Shown one piece after another: positions 1 to 7,753 of a stretch of DNA of 64,000 nt. The notes beneath the pieces were generated by a model. That model saw nothing but the letters and a program-made list of their open reading frames with translations, ran no database searches and had not been told where the DNA came from. The DNA is taken from assembly GCF_013369385.1 (NCBI RefSeq), contig NZ_SZTO01000020.1, positions 1 to 64,000 on the forward strand, read 5' to 3'. Origin of the DNA: Vibrio sp. 05-20-BW147 (lineage in GTDB: Bacteria > Pseudomonadota > Gammaproteobacteria > Enterobacterales > Vibrionaceae). Numbering within the stretch: the first letter of the stretch is position 1; every line of letters starts with the position of its first letter. The translations under genes and the position numbers were made by a program.

Positions 1-131
1 TCGTTTTGGTCACTCAGTTCATTGATAAATCTTTTGGATTATCATCAACGAGTGCCCACACAGATTGATAGGTTTATATTGTTAAAGAGCTTTCTTCTTT
101 TGTGAATCGCATCACTTCGGAAGAGGCGGCC
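1..131 (-). other. rRNA operon leader with boxA (16S gene lies beyond the left edge)
   Basis: Read on the minus strand this is a typical gammaproteobacterial rrn leader. A boxA antitermination element, GCTCTTTAACA, lies at 80-90. It is followed by the conserved CAATCTGTGTGGGCACTCG segment (about 49-67) that precedes 16S rRNA processing sites. No 16S sequence is visible, so the mature rRNA begins left of position 1. boxA recruits the NusB/NusE antitermination complex in related bacteria. The same motif also occurs before 23S rRNA, but the tandem promoters just upstream identify this copy as the operon start. Confidence 0.85.
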
Positions 132-159
132 ATTTTAGCGAGTTAAGTTTTAGTGTCAA
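132..159 (-). promoter_or_regulatory. rrn promoter P2
   Basis: On the minus strand there is a -35 TTGACA (154-159), a 16-bp spacer and a -10 TAAAAT (132-137). It is downstream of a stronger promoter and upstream of boxA, the usual P2 position in rrn operons. Confidence 0.75.
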
Positions 160-259
160 CCACTTTTTTCGAAACTTTTTTCAGGTGATTCACCTGGCTA
201 AATGCCTTGACTGATGGGCTCTGGTTTCTTTCGAAGCCTTGCCGTGTCAGCGAGGTGGC

Positions 260-320
260 ATTATAGAGATCGGCGTCACGTTGGCAAGCCCTTTTTCACG
301 TTTTTTTTGATTTTCCTGTC
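260..320 (-). promoter_or_regulatory. rrn promoter P1 with A-rich UP element
   Basis: On the minus strand there is a -35 TTGCCA (282-287), a 16-bp spacer and a perfect -10 TATAAT (260-265). Upstream of the -35 (about 291-320) is an A-rich tract typical of the UP elements that bind the RNA polymerase alpha subunit. The GC-rich stretch just downstream of the -10 fits a stringently controlled rRNA promoter. The divergent yrdA gene must use promoter sequence in the same 140-bp space. Confidence 0.8.
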
Positions 321-407
321 GTTTGAGTGTTTTTTATTCTAAAGGGTGAGTTTTTGCTACTCTTCTCACCCGATATCACCATTCATCAGGCTTTATTAGG
401 AAGAAAA

Positions 408-962
408 ATGAGTTCGATTAGAAGTTATAAAGGCATTCATCCCCAAATAGGCGAACGCGTCTATATCGATACAACCTCAGTCATTGTCGGTGACATTCGA
501 ATAGGTGATGATTCGAGTATTTGGTCATTGGTTGCGGCACGTGGCGACGTTAACCATATCCACATTGGCGCTCGCACCAACATTCAAGATGGCAGCGTGC
601 TGCACGTGACCCATAAAAACGCAGAAAATCCTCACGGCTATCCTTTGCTAATAGGTAATGACGTGACCATTGGCCACAAAGTGATGCTGCACGGCTGCGA
701 CATTCACGACCGTGTATTGGTTGGTATGGGTGCGATTGTTTTAGATGCTGTCGTGGTTGAATCGGACGTGATGATTGGTGCGGGTAGTCTAGTACCGCCA
801 GGAAAAAGATTAGAAAGCGGCTATCTTTATGTCGGTAGCCCAGTAAAACAAGCTCGCCCTCTATCAGAGAAAGAACGAGCTTTTTTACTAAAGTCAGCGG
901 ACAACTATGTCCAAAACAAGAATGACTATTTAACTGAAGTAAAAGACCTTCATGAAAGATAA
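408..962 (+). CDS. yrdA: YrdA, gamma-carbonic-anhydrase-family hexapeptide protein
   Basis: A 184-residue left-handed beta-helix protein, the same length as E. coli YrdA. Imperfect hexapeptide repeats run through most of the chain. His66, His90 and His95 sit where gamma-class carbonic anhydrases bind zinc, and an ARGD motif lies at 44-47. The activity of YrdA proteins is uncertain, so carbonic anhydrase is a family-level label only. The ATG at 408 is preceded by AGGA and matches the family start. An in-frame start at 327 would add 27 residues and overlap the rrn UP element, so I reject it. The gene is convergent with the DUF1488 gene, with one base between the stop codons. Confidence 0.92.
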   Translation: MSSIRSYKGIHPQIGERVYIDTTSVIVGDIRIGDDSSIWSLVAARGDVNHIHIGARTNIQDGSVLHVTHKNAENPHGYPLLIGNDVTIGHKVMLHGCDIHDRVLVGMGAIVLDAVVVESDVMIGAGSLVPPGKRLESGYLYVGSPVKQARPLSEKERAFLLKSADNYVQNKNDYLTEVKDLHER

Positions 963-963
963 A

Positions 964-1227
964 CTAGTCGATAATGATATGGCCTTCTTCGTTGAAGGCT
1001 TCATCTTCTATTAACTCTTCTGCTATTTCTTCCAGATCAAATCGGTAATCAATAAAAACAGCGATCACCGCTTGCTCAGTATCGAGCTCTAAGCCCGATA
1101 ATTTTTCTAGCTTATGTTTCGCCACAAAACACTCTATTAGTGCACCCGATTGTTGCGCGGCGAAGTTCACTGATTGTGACGCTTCATCCCAAGATTGCAT
1201 GTCTGGAAATAAGATGGCTTGATTCAT
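964..1227 (-). CDS. DUF1488 family protein (YrdB-like)
   Basis: A small acidic protein of 87 residues that matches the DUF1488/YrdB type found next to aroE in many gammaproteobacteria. No catalytic motif is visible and the function is unknown. It is the last gene of a minus-strand run: aroE ends only three bases before its start, so the two are almost certainly co-transcribed. It ends one base from the convergent yrdA stop, leaving no room for a dedicated terminator. Confidence 0.85.
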   Translation of the reverse strand: MNQAILFPDMQSWDEASQSVNFAAQQSGALIECFVAKHKLEKLSGLELDTEQAVIAVFIDYRFDLEEIAEELIEDEAFNEEGHIIID

Positions 1228-1230
1228 CGC

Positions 1231-2064
1231 TTATAGCCCCTCAAGATTTTTTCTTAACTCGCGCAAGATTTGTTTAGACCCGGGACGCAGCCCTCGCCAT
1301 AGCATGAAACTTTCAGCAGCTTGCCCAACCAACATACCCAACCCATCATAGGCATGAGCAGCGCCGTGTTGCTTAGCCCATTGATTGAAGGTGGTATCGC
1401 CCTTGCCATACATCATGTCATAGCTAGTACTGTTGGCGGCAAATATAGATGAAGAGAGGGCAGGCAACTCACCACTCAATGAGGCAGACGTAGAGTTGAT
1501 AATAACATCGTACTCTTCCGTCACAGTATTCATCTCTTTTGCGCTAACAGATCCATAGGCAGCAAACAATGCAGCCAATTCTTCGGCTTTAGAGAAAGTA
1601 CGATTCGTAATGGTGAGAGAGGCTGGCTTCTGGTCGAGTAGCGGTTTAAGCACGCCACGAGCTGCGCCCCCTGCTCCTATCACTAGAATACGTGCACCTT
1701 CTAACACAACTTGGTGCTGCAACAAGTCTTGCACAAGGCCAGCGCCATCAGTGTTGTCACCAATGATATCGCCATCATCCAGTTTTTTTAGTGTGTTCAC
1801 CGCGCCAGCCAATTGGGCTCGCTCTGTTAAACGACTCGCAAACTGATACGCCTCTTCCTTAAAAGGTAAAGTCACATTGCACCCTTTTCCCCCTTCAGCA
1901 AAAAACGCTTTCACTGCCTCAACAAACCCCTCTTTTGGCGCGGTTTCTGCGGTGTAGATTAAAGGCTGGTTGGTTTGGCGAGCAAACAAGGTGTGAATAA
2001 ATGGCGATTTACTGTGTTCGATAGGGTTACCAAACACGGCATAACGATCGATTTGTTGAGTCAT
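1231..2064 (-). CDS. aroE: Shikimate dehydrogenase
   Basis: Reduces 3-dehydroshikimate to shikimate with NADPH in the chorismate pathway. The 277-residue length is normal. The N-terminal half has the GNPIEHSKSP substrate loop, NVTLPFK with the catalytic Lys69, and DNTDG with the partner Asp106. The NADP-binding glycine-rich loop VIGAGGAARG lies at about 128-137, followed by NRT at the end of the next strand. It is downstream of hemF (135-bp gap) and directly upstream of the DUF1488 gene, an arrangement shared with other gammaproteobacteria. Confidence 0.97.
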   Translation of the reverse strand: MTQQIDRYAVFGNPIEHSKSPFIHTLFARQTNQPLIYTAETAPKEGFVEAVKAFFAEGGKGCNVTLPFKEEAYQFASRLTERAQLAGAVNTLKKLDDGDIIGDNTDGAGLVQDLLQHQVVLEGARILVIGAGGAARGVLKPLLDQKPASLTITNRTFSKAEELAALFAAYGSVSAKEMNTVTEEYDVIINSTSASLSGELPALSSSIFAANSTSYDMMYGKGDTTFNQWAKQHGAAHAYDGLGMLVGQAAESFMLWRGLRPGSKQILRELRKNLEGL

Positions 2065-2199
2065 TTCCTTACCTTTGTTGTTCTTACCGAGCTATTTCGC
2101 TCTTGCTTAGCTATAGCGAAAACAGGGCCATCTGATTAACGATGACCCTATCACTATCTATCTATATAGAAAAGAGCAATAGAAGAGGAGATTCCTTGC

Positions 2200-3117
2200 T
2201 TACCATTCTCTCGGTTTTAAGTAATGCTGGTAAAGGCTTGCTTCTGGCGAATCAGCCTGTGGTTCATAGCTGTATTCCCAGCGAGCCAGTGGCGGCATCG
2301 ACATCAAAATCGACTCCGTACGCCCCCCACTTTGCAAGCCAAACAAAGTCCCGCGATCATACACTAGGTTAAACTCAACATAGCGGCCACGGCGATACAA
2401 CTGGAATTCGCGTTCACGCTCGCCATATTCTGTGACTTTACGACGCTCAACAATGGGTAAGTAAGCATCGCAATACCCTTCACCAACGGCTTTGATGTAG
2501 TCAAAGCACTTATCAAACTCCCACTGATTGAGGTCATCAAAAAACAGGCCGCCGATGCCTCGAGTTTCACCGCGGTGAGGCAAATAAAAATAGTCATCAC
2601 ACCAAGCTTTATGCTGCGCATACACATCAGCACCAAAAGGCGCGCACACTTCCTTGGCAGTGTTGTGCCAAAATTGGCAATCCTCTTCAAACGGATAGAA
2701 GGGAGTTAAGTCAAACCCACCACCAAACCACCAGATCGGTGCTTCCCCCTCTTTTTCAGCAATGAAGAAACGCACGTTTGCATGCGATGTGGGAACGTAG
2801 GGATTGTGAGGATGCATGACGAGCGAAACGCCCATGGCTTCGAATCGGCGCCCTGCCAATTCTGGACGATGTGCAGTCGCAGAAGCCGGCATCGCATTAC
2901 CCTGCACATGAGAGAAATTAACCCCTCCTTGCTCAAACACGTTGCCATCACGCATAACGCGCGTCCGGCCACCGCCACCCAATCGATCTCCTGGCTCTCG
3001 ATGCCAAGCGTCTTCTATAAATGTTGCTTTGCCATCTTCTTGTTCAAGTCGTTGACAAATTTGATCTTGTAACTGCATCAAGTAACGCTTGACGGCTTCT
3101 TTATCTATTGTGGACAT
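2200..3117 (-). CDS. hemF: Oxygen-dependent coproporphyrinogen III oxidase
   Basis: Converts coproporphyrinogen III to protoporphyrinogen IX with O2 in heme biosynthesis. The 305 residues are full length. Family motifs include GDRLGGGGRTRVM near residue 45, the HPHNPYVPTSHANVRFF block near 100 and WWFGGGFDLTP near 130. The C-terminal half has the GRYVEFNLVYDRGTLFGL segment. The gene lies 34 bp downstream of tsaC in the same direction and is probably part of a tsaC-hemF-aroE-DUF1488 unit. Confidence 0.97.
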   Translation of the reverse strand: MSTIDKEAVKRYLMQLQDQICQRLEQEDGKATFIEDAWHREPGDRLGGGGRTRVMRDGNVFEQGGVNFSHVQGNAMPASATAHRPELAGRRFEAMGVSLVMHPHNPYVPTSHANVRFFIAEKEGEAPIWWFGGGFDLTPFYPFEEDCQFWHNTAKEVCAPFGADVYAQHKAWCDDYFYLPHRGETRGIGGLFFDDLNQWEFDKCFDYIKAVGEGYCDAYLPIVERRKVTEYGEREREFQLYRRGRYVEFNLVYDRGTLFGLQSGGRTESILMSMPPLARWEYSYEPQADSPEASLYQHYLKPREW

Positions 3118-3151
3118 CTAAACTACCTTTTGAAGCTGAGCAGGGTTATCC

Positions 3152-3706
3152 CTATCTTAATAATTGTTCTGTACGAGCATCGCGGATTTCACTAGGTCGA
3201 TGGCGCTCACCAATCTCACCAAACAAAATGGCAGAAATCTGGCTGCCCAATTGGTCTTGAACCTGCTCAACGGTTTTACACTCCGTTTGGCCCGACAAAT
3301 TCGCACTGGTAGAGGTTAGCGGCTTTCCATACTCACTGCACAACTTTTGCACCAAAGGATGATCACTCACACGAACCGCAACGGTCTGGCGATAGCCCGT
3401 GACGAGCGCCGATGCCCGAGCACTTGCAGGCATGACCCATGTATAAGGACCGGGCCAAGTGGCAAAAACTCGCTGAAGTTGCTCCGCTGACAAGCTTGTT
3501 AAATCGAGATACGGTTGGAGCTGTTGAAAATCAGCAGCGATCAAAATCAAGCCTTTGTCACTGGGTCGCTGTTTAATCGTCAAAAGACGCTCAATGGCCA
3601 CCTCATTATCAGGATCGCAACCTAAGCCAAACACGCCCTCTGTCGGGTAAGCCACCACTTGACCTTGCTTTAACGCCTTCACGACTTGTTGTAAATTACT
3701 CACCAC
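3152..3706 (-). CDS. tsaC: L-threonylcarbamoyladenylate synthase (Sua5/YrdC/TsaC)
   Basis: Makes threonylcarbamoyl-AMP from threonine, bicarbonate and ATP, the first step of the t6A37 tRNA modification. The 184 residues correspond to the short single-domain TsaC type, without the Sua5 C-terminal domain. Visible hallmarks are AYPTEGVFGLGCDP near the N-terminus, KQRPSDKGLILI, and STSANLSG near 135. The start appears to be GTG at 3706; the next codon is also GTG, so the exact start is uncertain by one codon. It is transcribed divergently from purE. Confidence 0.94.
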   Translation of the reverse strand: MVSNLQQVVKALKQGQVVAYPTEGVFGLGCDPDNEVAIERLLTIKQRPSDKGLILIAADFQQLQPYLDLTSLSAEQLQRVFATWPGPYTWVMPASARASALVTGYRQTVAVRVSDHPLVQKLCSEYGKPLTSTSANLSGQTECKTVEQVQDQLGSQISAILFGEIGERHRPSEIRDARTEQLLR

Positions 3707-3794
3707 TTCTTCTCTCTAGACACTCAACCTATTACAAATAAGCCAATAACCCGCCGAATGCCAGCGAAAAACGCGCGTGGTGGTTTTCATCAAA

Positions 3795-3832
3795 ACGCAA
3801 ACGTTTGCTTGAGGTAAAAAACCTCGTATAAT
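3795..3832 (+). promoter_or_regulatory. purE promoter overlapped by a PurR-type operator
   Basis: ACGCAAACGTTTGCTT (3795-3810), with the perfect palindrome GCAAACGTTTGC at its core, matches the PurR operator as known from E. coli. A -10 TATAAT lies at 3827-3832. The best -35 (TTTGCT at 3804-3809, 17-bp spacer) is inside the operator, so a bound repressor would block polymerase. A short hairpin sequence, GAGGT-AAAAA-ACCTC, sits between the two promoter elements. Confidence 0.85.
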
Positions 3833-3883
3833 GCGCACAAAATTGATCAGCTCACCCAATTATGCAGCTTGAAGGAGTTTGAG

Positions 3884-4369
3884 ATGAAAGTCGGTATCAT
3901 CATGGGTTCTAAATCAGATTGGCCAACCATGAAACTGGCAGCAGAAATGCTGGACAGATTTGGCGTGGAATACGAAACCAAAGTGGTTTCAGCACATCGA
4001 ACTCCTCATCTCCTCGCTGAATATGCCTCAACCGCCAAAGAGCGTGGGTTGAAAGTGATTATTGCCGGTGCAGGTGGCGCAGCGCATTTACCGGGCATGG
4101 CGGCGGCATTTACCAGCTTGCCCGTTTTGGGCGTACCCGTGCAATCACGCGCGTTATCAGGGCTCGACTCCCTCTACTCTATTGTACAAATGCCAAAAGG
4201 CATCGCAGTAGGTACATTGGCCATTGGTGAAGCCGGCGCCGCGAACGCGGGTCTTCTCGCTGCGCAAATCCTTGGAACTCACGACGAAAATATCATGGCC
4301 AAAGTTGAAGCCTTCCGCAGTGAGCAAACTGAAAGCGTCCTCGCTAACCCAAATCCTGCAGAGGACTAA
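3884..4369 (+). CDS. purE: N5-carboxyaminoimidazole ribonucleotide mutase
   Basis: Rearranges N5-CAIR to CAIR in de novo purine synthesis. The 161 residues are typical of class I PurE. The GSKSDWPTM loop is near the start, SAHRTP contains the catalytic His38, and the [11 protein letters not shown] and [13 protein letters not shown] blocks follow. I chose ATG 3884 because AAGGAG sits seven bases upstream. A TTG at 3869 is in frame but lies inside and ahead of that ribosome-binding site. It is followed by purK after three bases. Confidence 0.97.
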
Positions 4370-4372
4370 ATC

Positions 4373-5506
4373 ATGCACGTATTGGTTCTAGGCGCAGGGC
4401 AATTGGCACGTATGATGTCGTTAGCCGGTGCGCCTTTGAATATTCAGATTTCTGCCTATGATGTGACAACGGGTGATGTCGTTCATCCTTTGACATTGCA
4501 TCTCCTTGGTCACGGCTTGGAGCAAGCGATTGAACACGTTGATGTGATCACAGCAGAGTTTGAGCACATTCCTCATGACGTATTGGCGATCTGCCAAGCA
4601 AGTGGCAAATTTCTTCCAAGCAGTGAGGCGATTAAGGCAGGTGGTGATCGTCGTTTGGAAAAAGCCTTGCTTGACCATGCAGGCGTACGCAATGCCAATT
4701 ACTACGTCATTGAAACCCGTGAAGACTTCAATAAAGCGATTGAACACGTTGGGATACCAATGGTGTTGAAAAGCGCATTGGGTGGCTATGATGGTAAAGG
4801 GCAATGGCGCTTGAAAGATGCCGCACAAATTGAAACCCTTTGGCAAGAAATGGCAGCTTGTATCGCAGCCACGCCAACTCAAGCGATTGTCGCTGAAGAA
4901 TTTGTTCCATTTCAACGTGAAGTCTCATTGATTGGCGCTCGTGGTAAAGAAGGGCAAATCGAAGTCTACCCATTGGCAGAAAACATTCACGTCAATGGTG
5001 TGTTAAGCCTTTCAACGGCAATAGACTCACCGGACCTACAAGAGCAAGCCAAACACATGTTTACTGCTGTCGCTGAAACATTGAACTACGTTGGTGTGTT
5101 GGCGCTTGAATTTTTCGATGTCGACGGACAATTGCTGGTCAATGAAATTGCACCTCGAGTTCATAACTCCGGCCATTGGACGCAGCAAGGAGCAGAAACT
5201 TGCCAGTTTGAAAATCATTTGCGTGCCGTTTGTGGCTTACCACTTGGGAGCACTAAGCTGGTTCGTGAAACCTCAATGATCAACATCCTTGGTGAAGATA
5301 CTCTGCCCGCAAGCGTGATGGCGATGGATGGTTGCCATATTCATTGGTATGGTAAAGAGAAACGCGCCGGCCGAAAAATGGGCCACATTAACGTGTGTGG
5401 CGATTACAGCGGCGAGCTGCAGCGCCGTCTTTGTGCTCTCGCCAATGTGTTGGATGAAAAAGCCTTCCCCGCGGTGCATGAGTTTGCAAAAAAGTGGCAA
5501 GCGTAG
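4373..5506 (+). CDS. purK: N5-carboxyaminoimidazole ribonucleotide synthase
   Basis: ATP-grasp enzyme that carboxylates AIR to N5-CAIR, the substrate of PurE. The 377 residues cover the whole family fold: N-terminal GAGQLARMM nucleotide-like loop, central ATP-grasp domain with VLKSALGGYDGKGQW and the VAEEFVPFQREVSLI segment, and the C-terminal EIAPRVHNSGHWT motif with metal-ligand residues. It starts three bases after purE stops, so the pair is translated from one mRNA under the PurR-type operator. Confidence 0.97.
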   Translation: MHVLVLGAGQLARMMSLAGAPLNIQISAYDVTTGDVVHPLTLHLLGHGLEQAIEHVDVITAEFEHIPHDVLAICQASGKFLPSSEAIKAGGDRRLEKALLDHAGVRNANYYVIETREDFNKAIEHVGIPMVLKSALGGYDGKGQWRLKDAAQIETLWQEMAACIAATPTQAIVAEEFVPFQREVSLIGARGKEGQIEVYPLAENIHVNGVLSLSTAIDSPDLQEQAKHMFTAVAETLNYVGVLALEFFDVDGQLLVNEIAPRVHNSGHWTQQGAETCQFENHLRAVCGLPLGSTKLVRETSMINILGEDTLPASVMAMDGCHIHWYGKEKRAGRKMGHINVCGDYSGELQRRLCALANVLDEKAFPAVHEFAKKWQA

Positions 5507-5534
5507 CAAAGCTTGTACTTATGCATAAAAGAGT

Positions 5535-5561
5535 AAAAGGGTCGCCATGTGCGACCCTTTT
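5535..5561. terminator. Bidirectional terminator between purK and the zinc-finger gene
   Basis: A perfect 11-bp stem, AAAAGGGTCGC / GCGACCCTTTT, with a 5-base loop. A/T runs at both ends allow it to work for purK on the plus strand and for the convergent zinc-finger gene that ends at 5572. Confidence 0.85.
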
Positions 5562-5571
5562 CAATGTGAAC

Positions 5572-6141
5572 TCAACGCGATTGAGTATGCTGGCATTTGC
5601 GGTTTGCGCATTGTAACTTCACACCACTGGCGAGTTTCTTCTCGACCAACAAGGGAAAACCGCATGTTTCACAATGCCCTTTGACTGGCGGTAAGTTCAC
5701 CGCAAACTTACACTTCGGATAGTTATCACAGGCATAGAAGGTTTTACCAAAGCGGGTTTTACGCTCAACTAAGTGTCCTTTGCCACACTCGGGGCAAGCA
5801 AACAACGCTTTGAGATTCTGCTCTGGTTCAGGCTGATTGATTGGTTCAATGTGATGGCAATGTGGATAATGACTGCACCCGACAAACATACCGTAACGCC
5901 CTTGACGAAGCACCAACTCGTTACCACATTCAGGGCAAGCAACCCCCAATTCTTTGACGATATGGCCATCGTTTTGATGAAGGGGCTTGACGTAATCGCA
6001 CTGTGGGTACTGATTACACCCCAAAAACGCCCCATGCTTACCGTGTTTTAACACCAACTCTCCACCACATTGCGGACAAGGCGTATGCTCAAGCGCATGC
6101 TCGTGAGCGGAAAACAAAGTGCGATCAATTTTACTACTCAT
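5572..6141 (-). CDS. Topoisomerase-type C4 zinc-finger protein (YrdD-like)
   Basis: About 189 residues containing four consecutive C4 zinc-finger modules of the kind found at the C-terminus of DNA topoisomerase I. Three have the CPxCG...C...YPxC pattern; the fourth (CETCG...CANRKC) is slightly different. No topoisomerase catalytic domain is present, so it is a stand-alone nucleic-acid-binding protein of unknown job. I place the start at 6141 (MSSKID), since a longer reading frame from 6267 would run about 100 bases into smg. It lies in a minus-strand cluster smg-dprA-LysM whose order is conserved in gammaproteobacteria. Confidence 0.88.
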   Translation of the reverse strand: MSSKIDRTLFSAHEHALEHTPCPQCGGELVLKHGKHGAFLGCNQYPQCDYVKPLHQNDGHIVKELGVACPECGNELVLRQGRYGMFVGCSHYPHCHHIEPINQPEPEQNLKALFACPECGKGHLVERKTRFGKTFYACDNYPKCKFAVNLPPVKGHCETCGFPLLVEKKLASGVKLQCANRKCQHTQSR

Positions 6142-6164
6142 AGCTACCGTATTCGCGGAACAGT

Positions 6165-6644
6165 TTAATGAAGAATGCCTTGCTCTTTGGTGTATAACAG
6201 CTCTTCCATTAGCGTGTAGGCGTTCTCGTTGCCGGGAACATTGAATAGCACCATCAAAATAATCCACTTGAGATCTTCAAGTTCAAACTCGTTGGTTTCC
6301 AATCCCATCACTCGATCGATAACCATTTCACGAGTCTCAGTGGTTAACACATTGATCTGTTCTAGAAACAACAAAAAGCCGCGACATTCTAGATCCAATC
6401 GTTGCATCTCTTTAGGTGTGTACACTCGTGTTGAAGAGATCGCACTGCAACGCGAAATCGCAGAATGATCATCACTTTTTTGTAATGCTGCCAGCTCTTC
6501 TAACCAAAGAAGGGCTTTGTAGATATCTTGCTGGTGAAATCCTGCTCGAAGCAATTCGTCTTCAAGCTCATCTTGATCCACTTGTAAATCTGCATCGCTA
6601 TGGATGTAGGTTTCAAATAGATACATCAGTATATCCATCATCAT
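6165..6644 (-). CDS. smg: Smg family protein (DUF494)
   Basis: An acidic, mostly helical protein of 159 residues matching the Smg/DUF494 family, which is normally encoded next to dprA as here. Its molecular function is not known. It begins with three consecutive Met codons, so the start could be one or two codons later. The gap to dprA is only two bases, indicating co-translation with it. Confidence 0.93.
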   Translation of the reverse strand: MMMDILMYLFETYIHSDADLQVDQDELEDELLRAGFHQQDIYKALLWLEELAALQKSDDHSAISRCSAISSTRVYTPKEMQRLDLECRGFLLFLEQINVLTTETREMVIDRVMGLETNEFELEDLKWIILMVLFNVPGNENAYTLMEELLYTKEQGILH

Positions 6645-6646
6645 AG

Positions 6647-7753
6647 CTAGCCCCTCCCCCTTCGAATATAGCCACCGTTAACTGCAACAACATGCCCTGA
6701 AAGCTCAAGCTCCAAGAGCTGCATCATGACTTCTTGCACAGGTATATTGGTCCTGTTTGCTAGAATATCAACTGGTGTAGCCTCATTACCTACGTTAGCT
6801 AACAGCTGAGGAAATGGCAATTGTTCTTCCGTATTAGAGGAAGAAAATAAATCCGCTTGTTGGTTTGTCGACCAGTCGAGCAAAGTTTGCACTTCACTCA
6901 GCACATCTTCTATCCCAGTGACTAAACACGCTCCGCTTTTTATCAGCAAGTTTCCGCCGCGTGCATTGGTAATATGGAGAGAGTTAGGCAAAGCAAAGAC
7001 TTCTCGACCTTGCTCAGCGGCATAACGGGCGGTAATCAAAGAACCGCTTTTCTCTGCCGCTTCGACCACCAAAACCCCCAGAGACAAGCCACTAATGATT
7101 CGATTTCGACGAGGAAAATGTTCGGCTTTGGCTTTGGTATTGGGACGAAACTCCGAAACCAGCGCACCTTGCTGACAAATTCTCGCGGCAAGGCCTTTGT
7201 GGCGAGCGGGATAAATATGTTGAAAGCCCGAACCAAGAACGGCAACGGTTTCGCCTCCCGCTGTCAGCGCACCATCATGGGCATGGCCATCAATCCCAAG
7301 CGCTAAACCACTGGTCACCACCAGCCCATGCTGTACCAGTTGAGTTGCAAAATCGCGGGCATGTTGCAATCCTTGCATGGTCGCATGACGACTCCCCACC
7401 AGCGCAATTTGTGGCTTGTTTAAACAATGAGGATCACCCTGTACAAACAGTTGGCAAGGCGGTGAAGCCGTTTCCTTAATCAGCGGCGGATATAGGCCAT
7501 CATGAAGGGTAAGAATATGATGCTGGGAGGAGAGCTGTTGCCATTGAAGGGCGGCTTCAGCGTCTTGCTGAGCGGTACTTCGCAAGGTGATGATTTGCTG
7601 GGACGACAGCCCCAGCGACAGTAGCTGCTCTTGGGAATAACGCAGAATATTGAGCGGGGAATCAAGACTGAGTAACTTGGTTAGCTTCTTAACTCCAATA
7701 TTGGGCGTAAAACTGAGTGCTAACCAAGCATGCAGTTCATCTTGACTCATCAA
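6647..7753 (-). CDS. dprA: DNA processing protein DprA (Smf)
   Basis: Loads RecA on incoming single-stranded DNA during natural transformation. The 368 residues comprise an N-terminal helical region (1-80), the Rossmann-like DprA core with LVGSRHAT, the GLALGIDGHAH motif, PRRNRIISGLS and VVEAAEKSGSLITA, and a C-terminal winged-helix region (about 310-368). Natural competence is documented in Vibrio, and comM further along this window is another competence-linked helicase gene. Its start overlaps the stop of the LysM gene by four bases (ATGA), a sign of translational coupling. Confidence 0.96.
   Translation of the reverse strand: MMSQDELHAWLALSFTPNIGVKKLTKLLSLDSPLNILRYSQEQLLSLGLSSQQIITLRSTAQQDAEAALQWQQLSSQHHILTLHDGLYPPLIKETASPPCQLFVQGDPHCLNKPQIALVGSRHATMQGLQHARDFATQLVQHGLVVTSGLALGIDGHAHDGALTAGGETVAVLGSGFQHIYPARHKGLAARICQQGALVSEFRPNTKAKAEHFPRRNRIISGLSLGVLVVEAAEKSGSLITARYAAEQGREVFALPNSLHITNARGGNLLIKSGACLVTGIEDVLSEVQTLLDWSTNQQADLFSSSNTEEQLPFPQLLANVGNEATPVDILANRTNIPVQEVMMQLLELELSGHVVAVNGGYIRRGRG

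Noticed and set aside
2142..2372. Plus-strand open frame over the 3' end of hemF.
   Set aside because: Overlaps a certain gene on the other strand and has no recognisable sequence.
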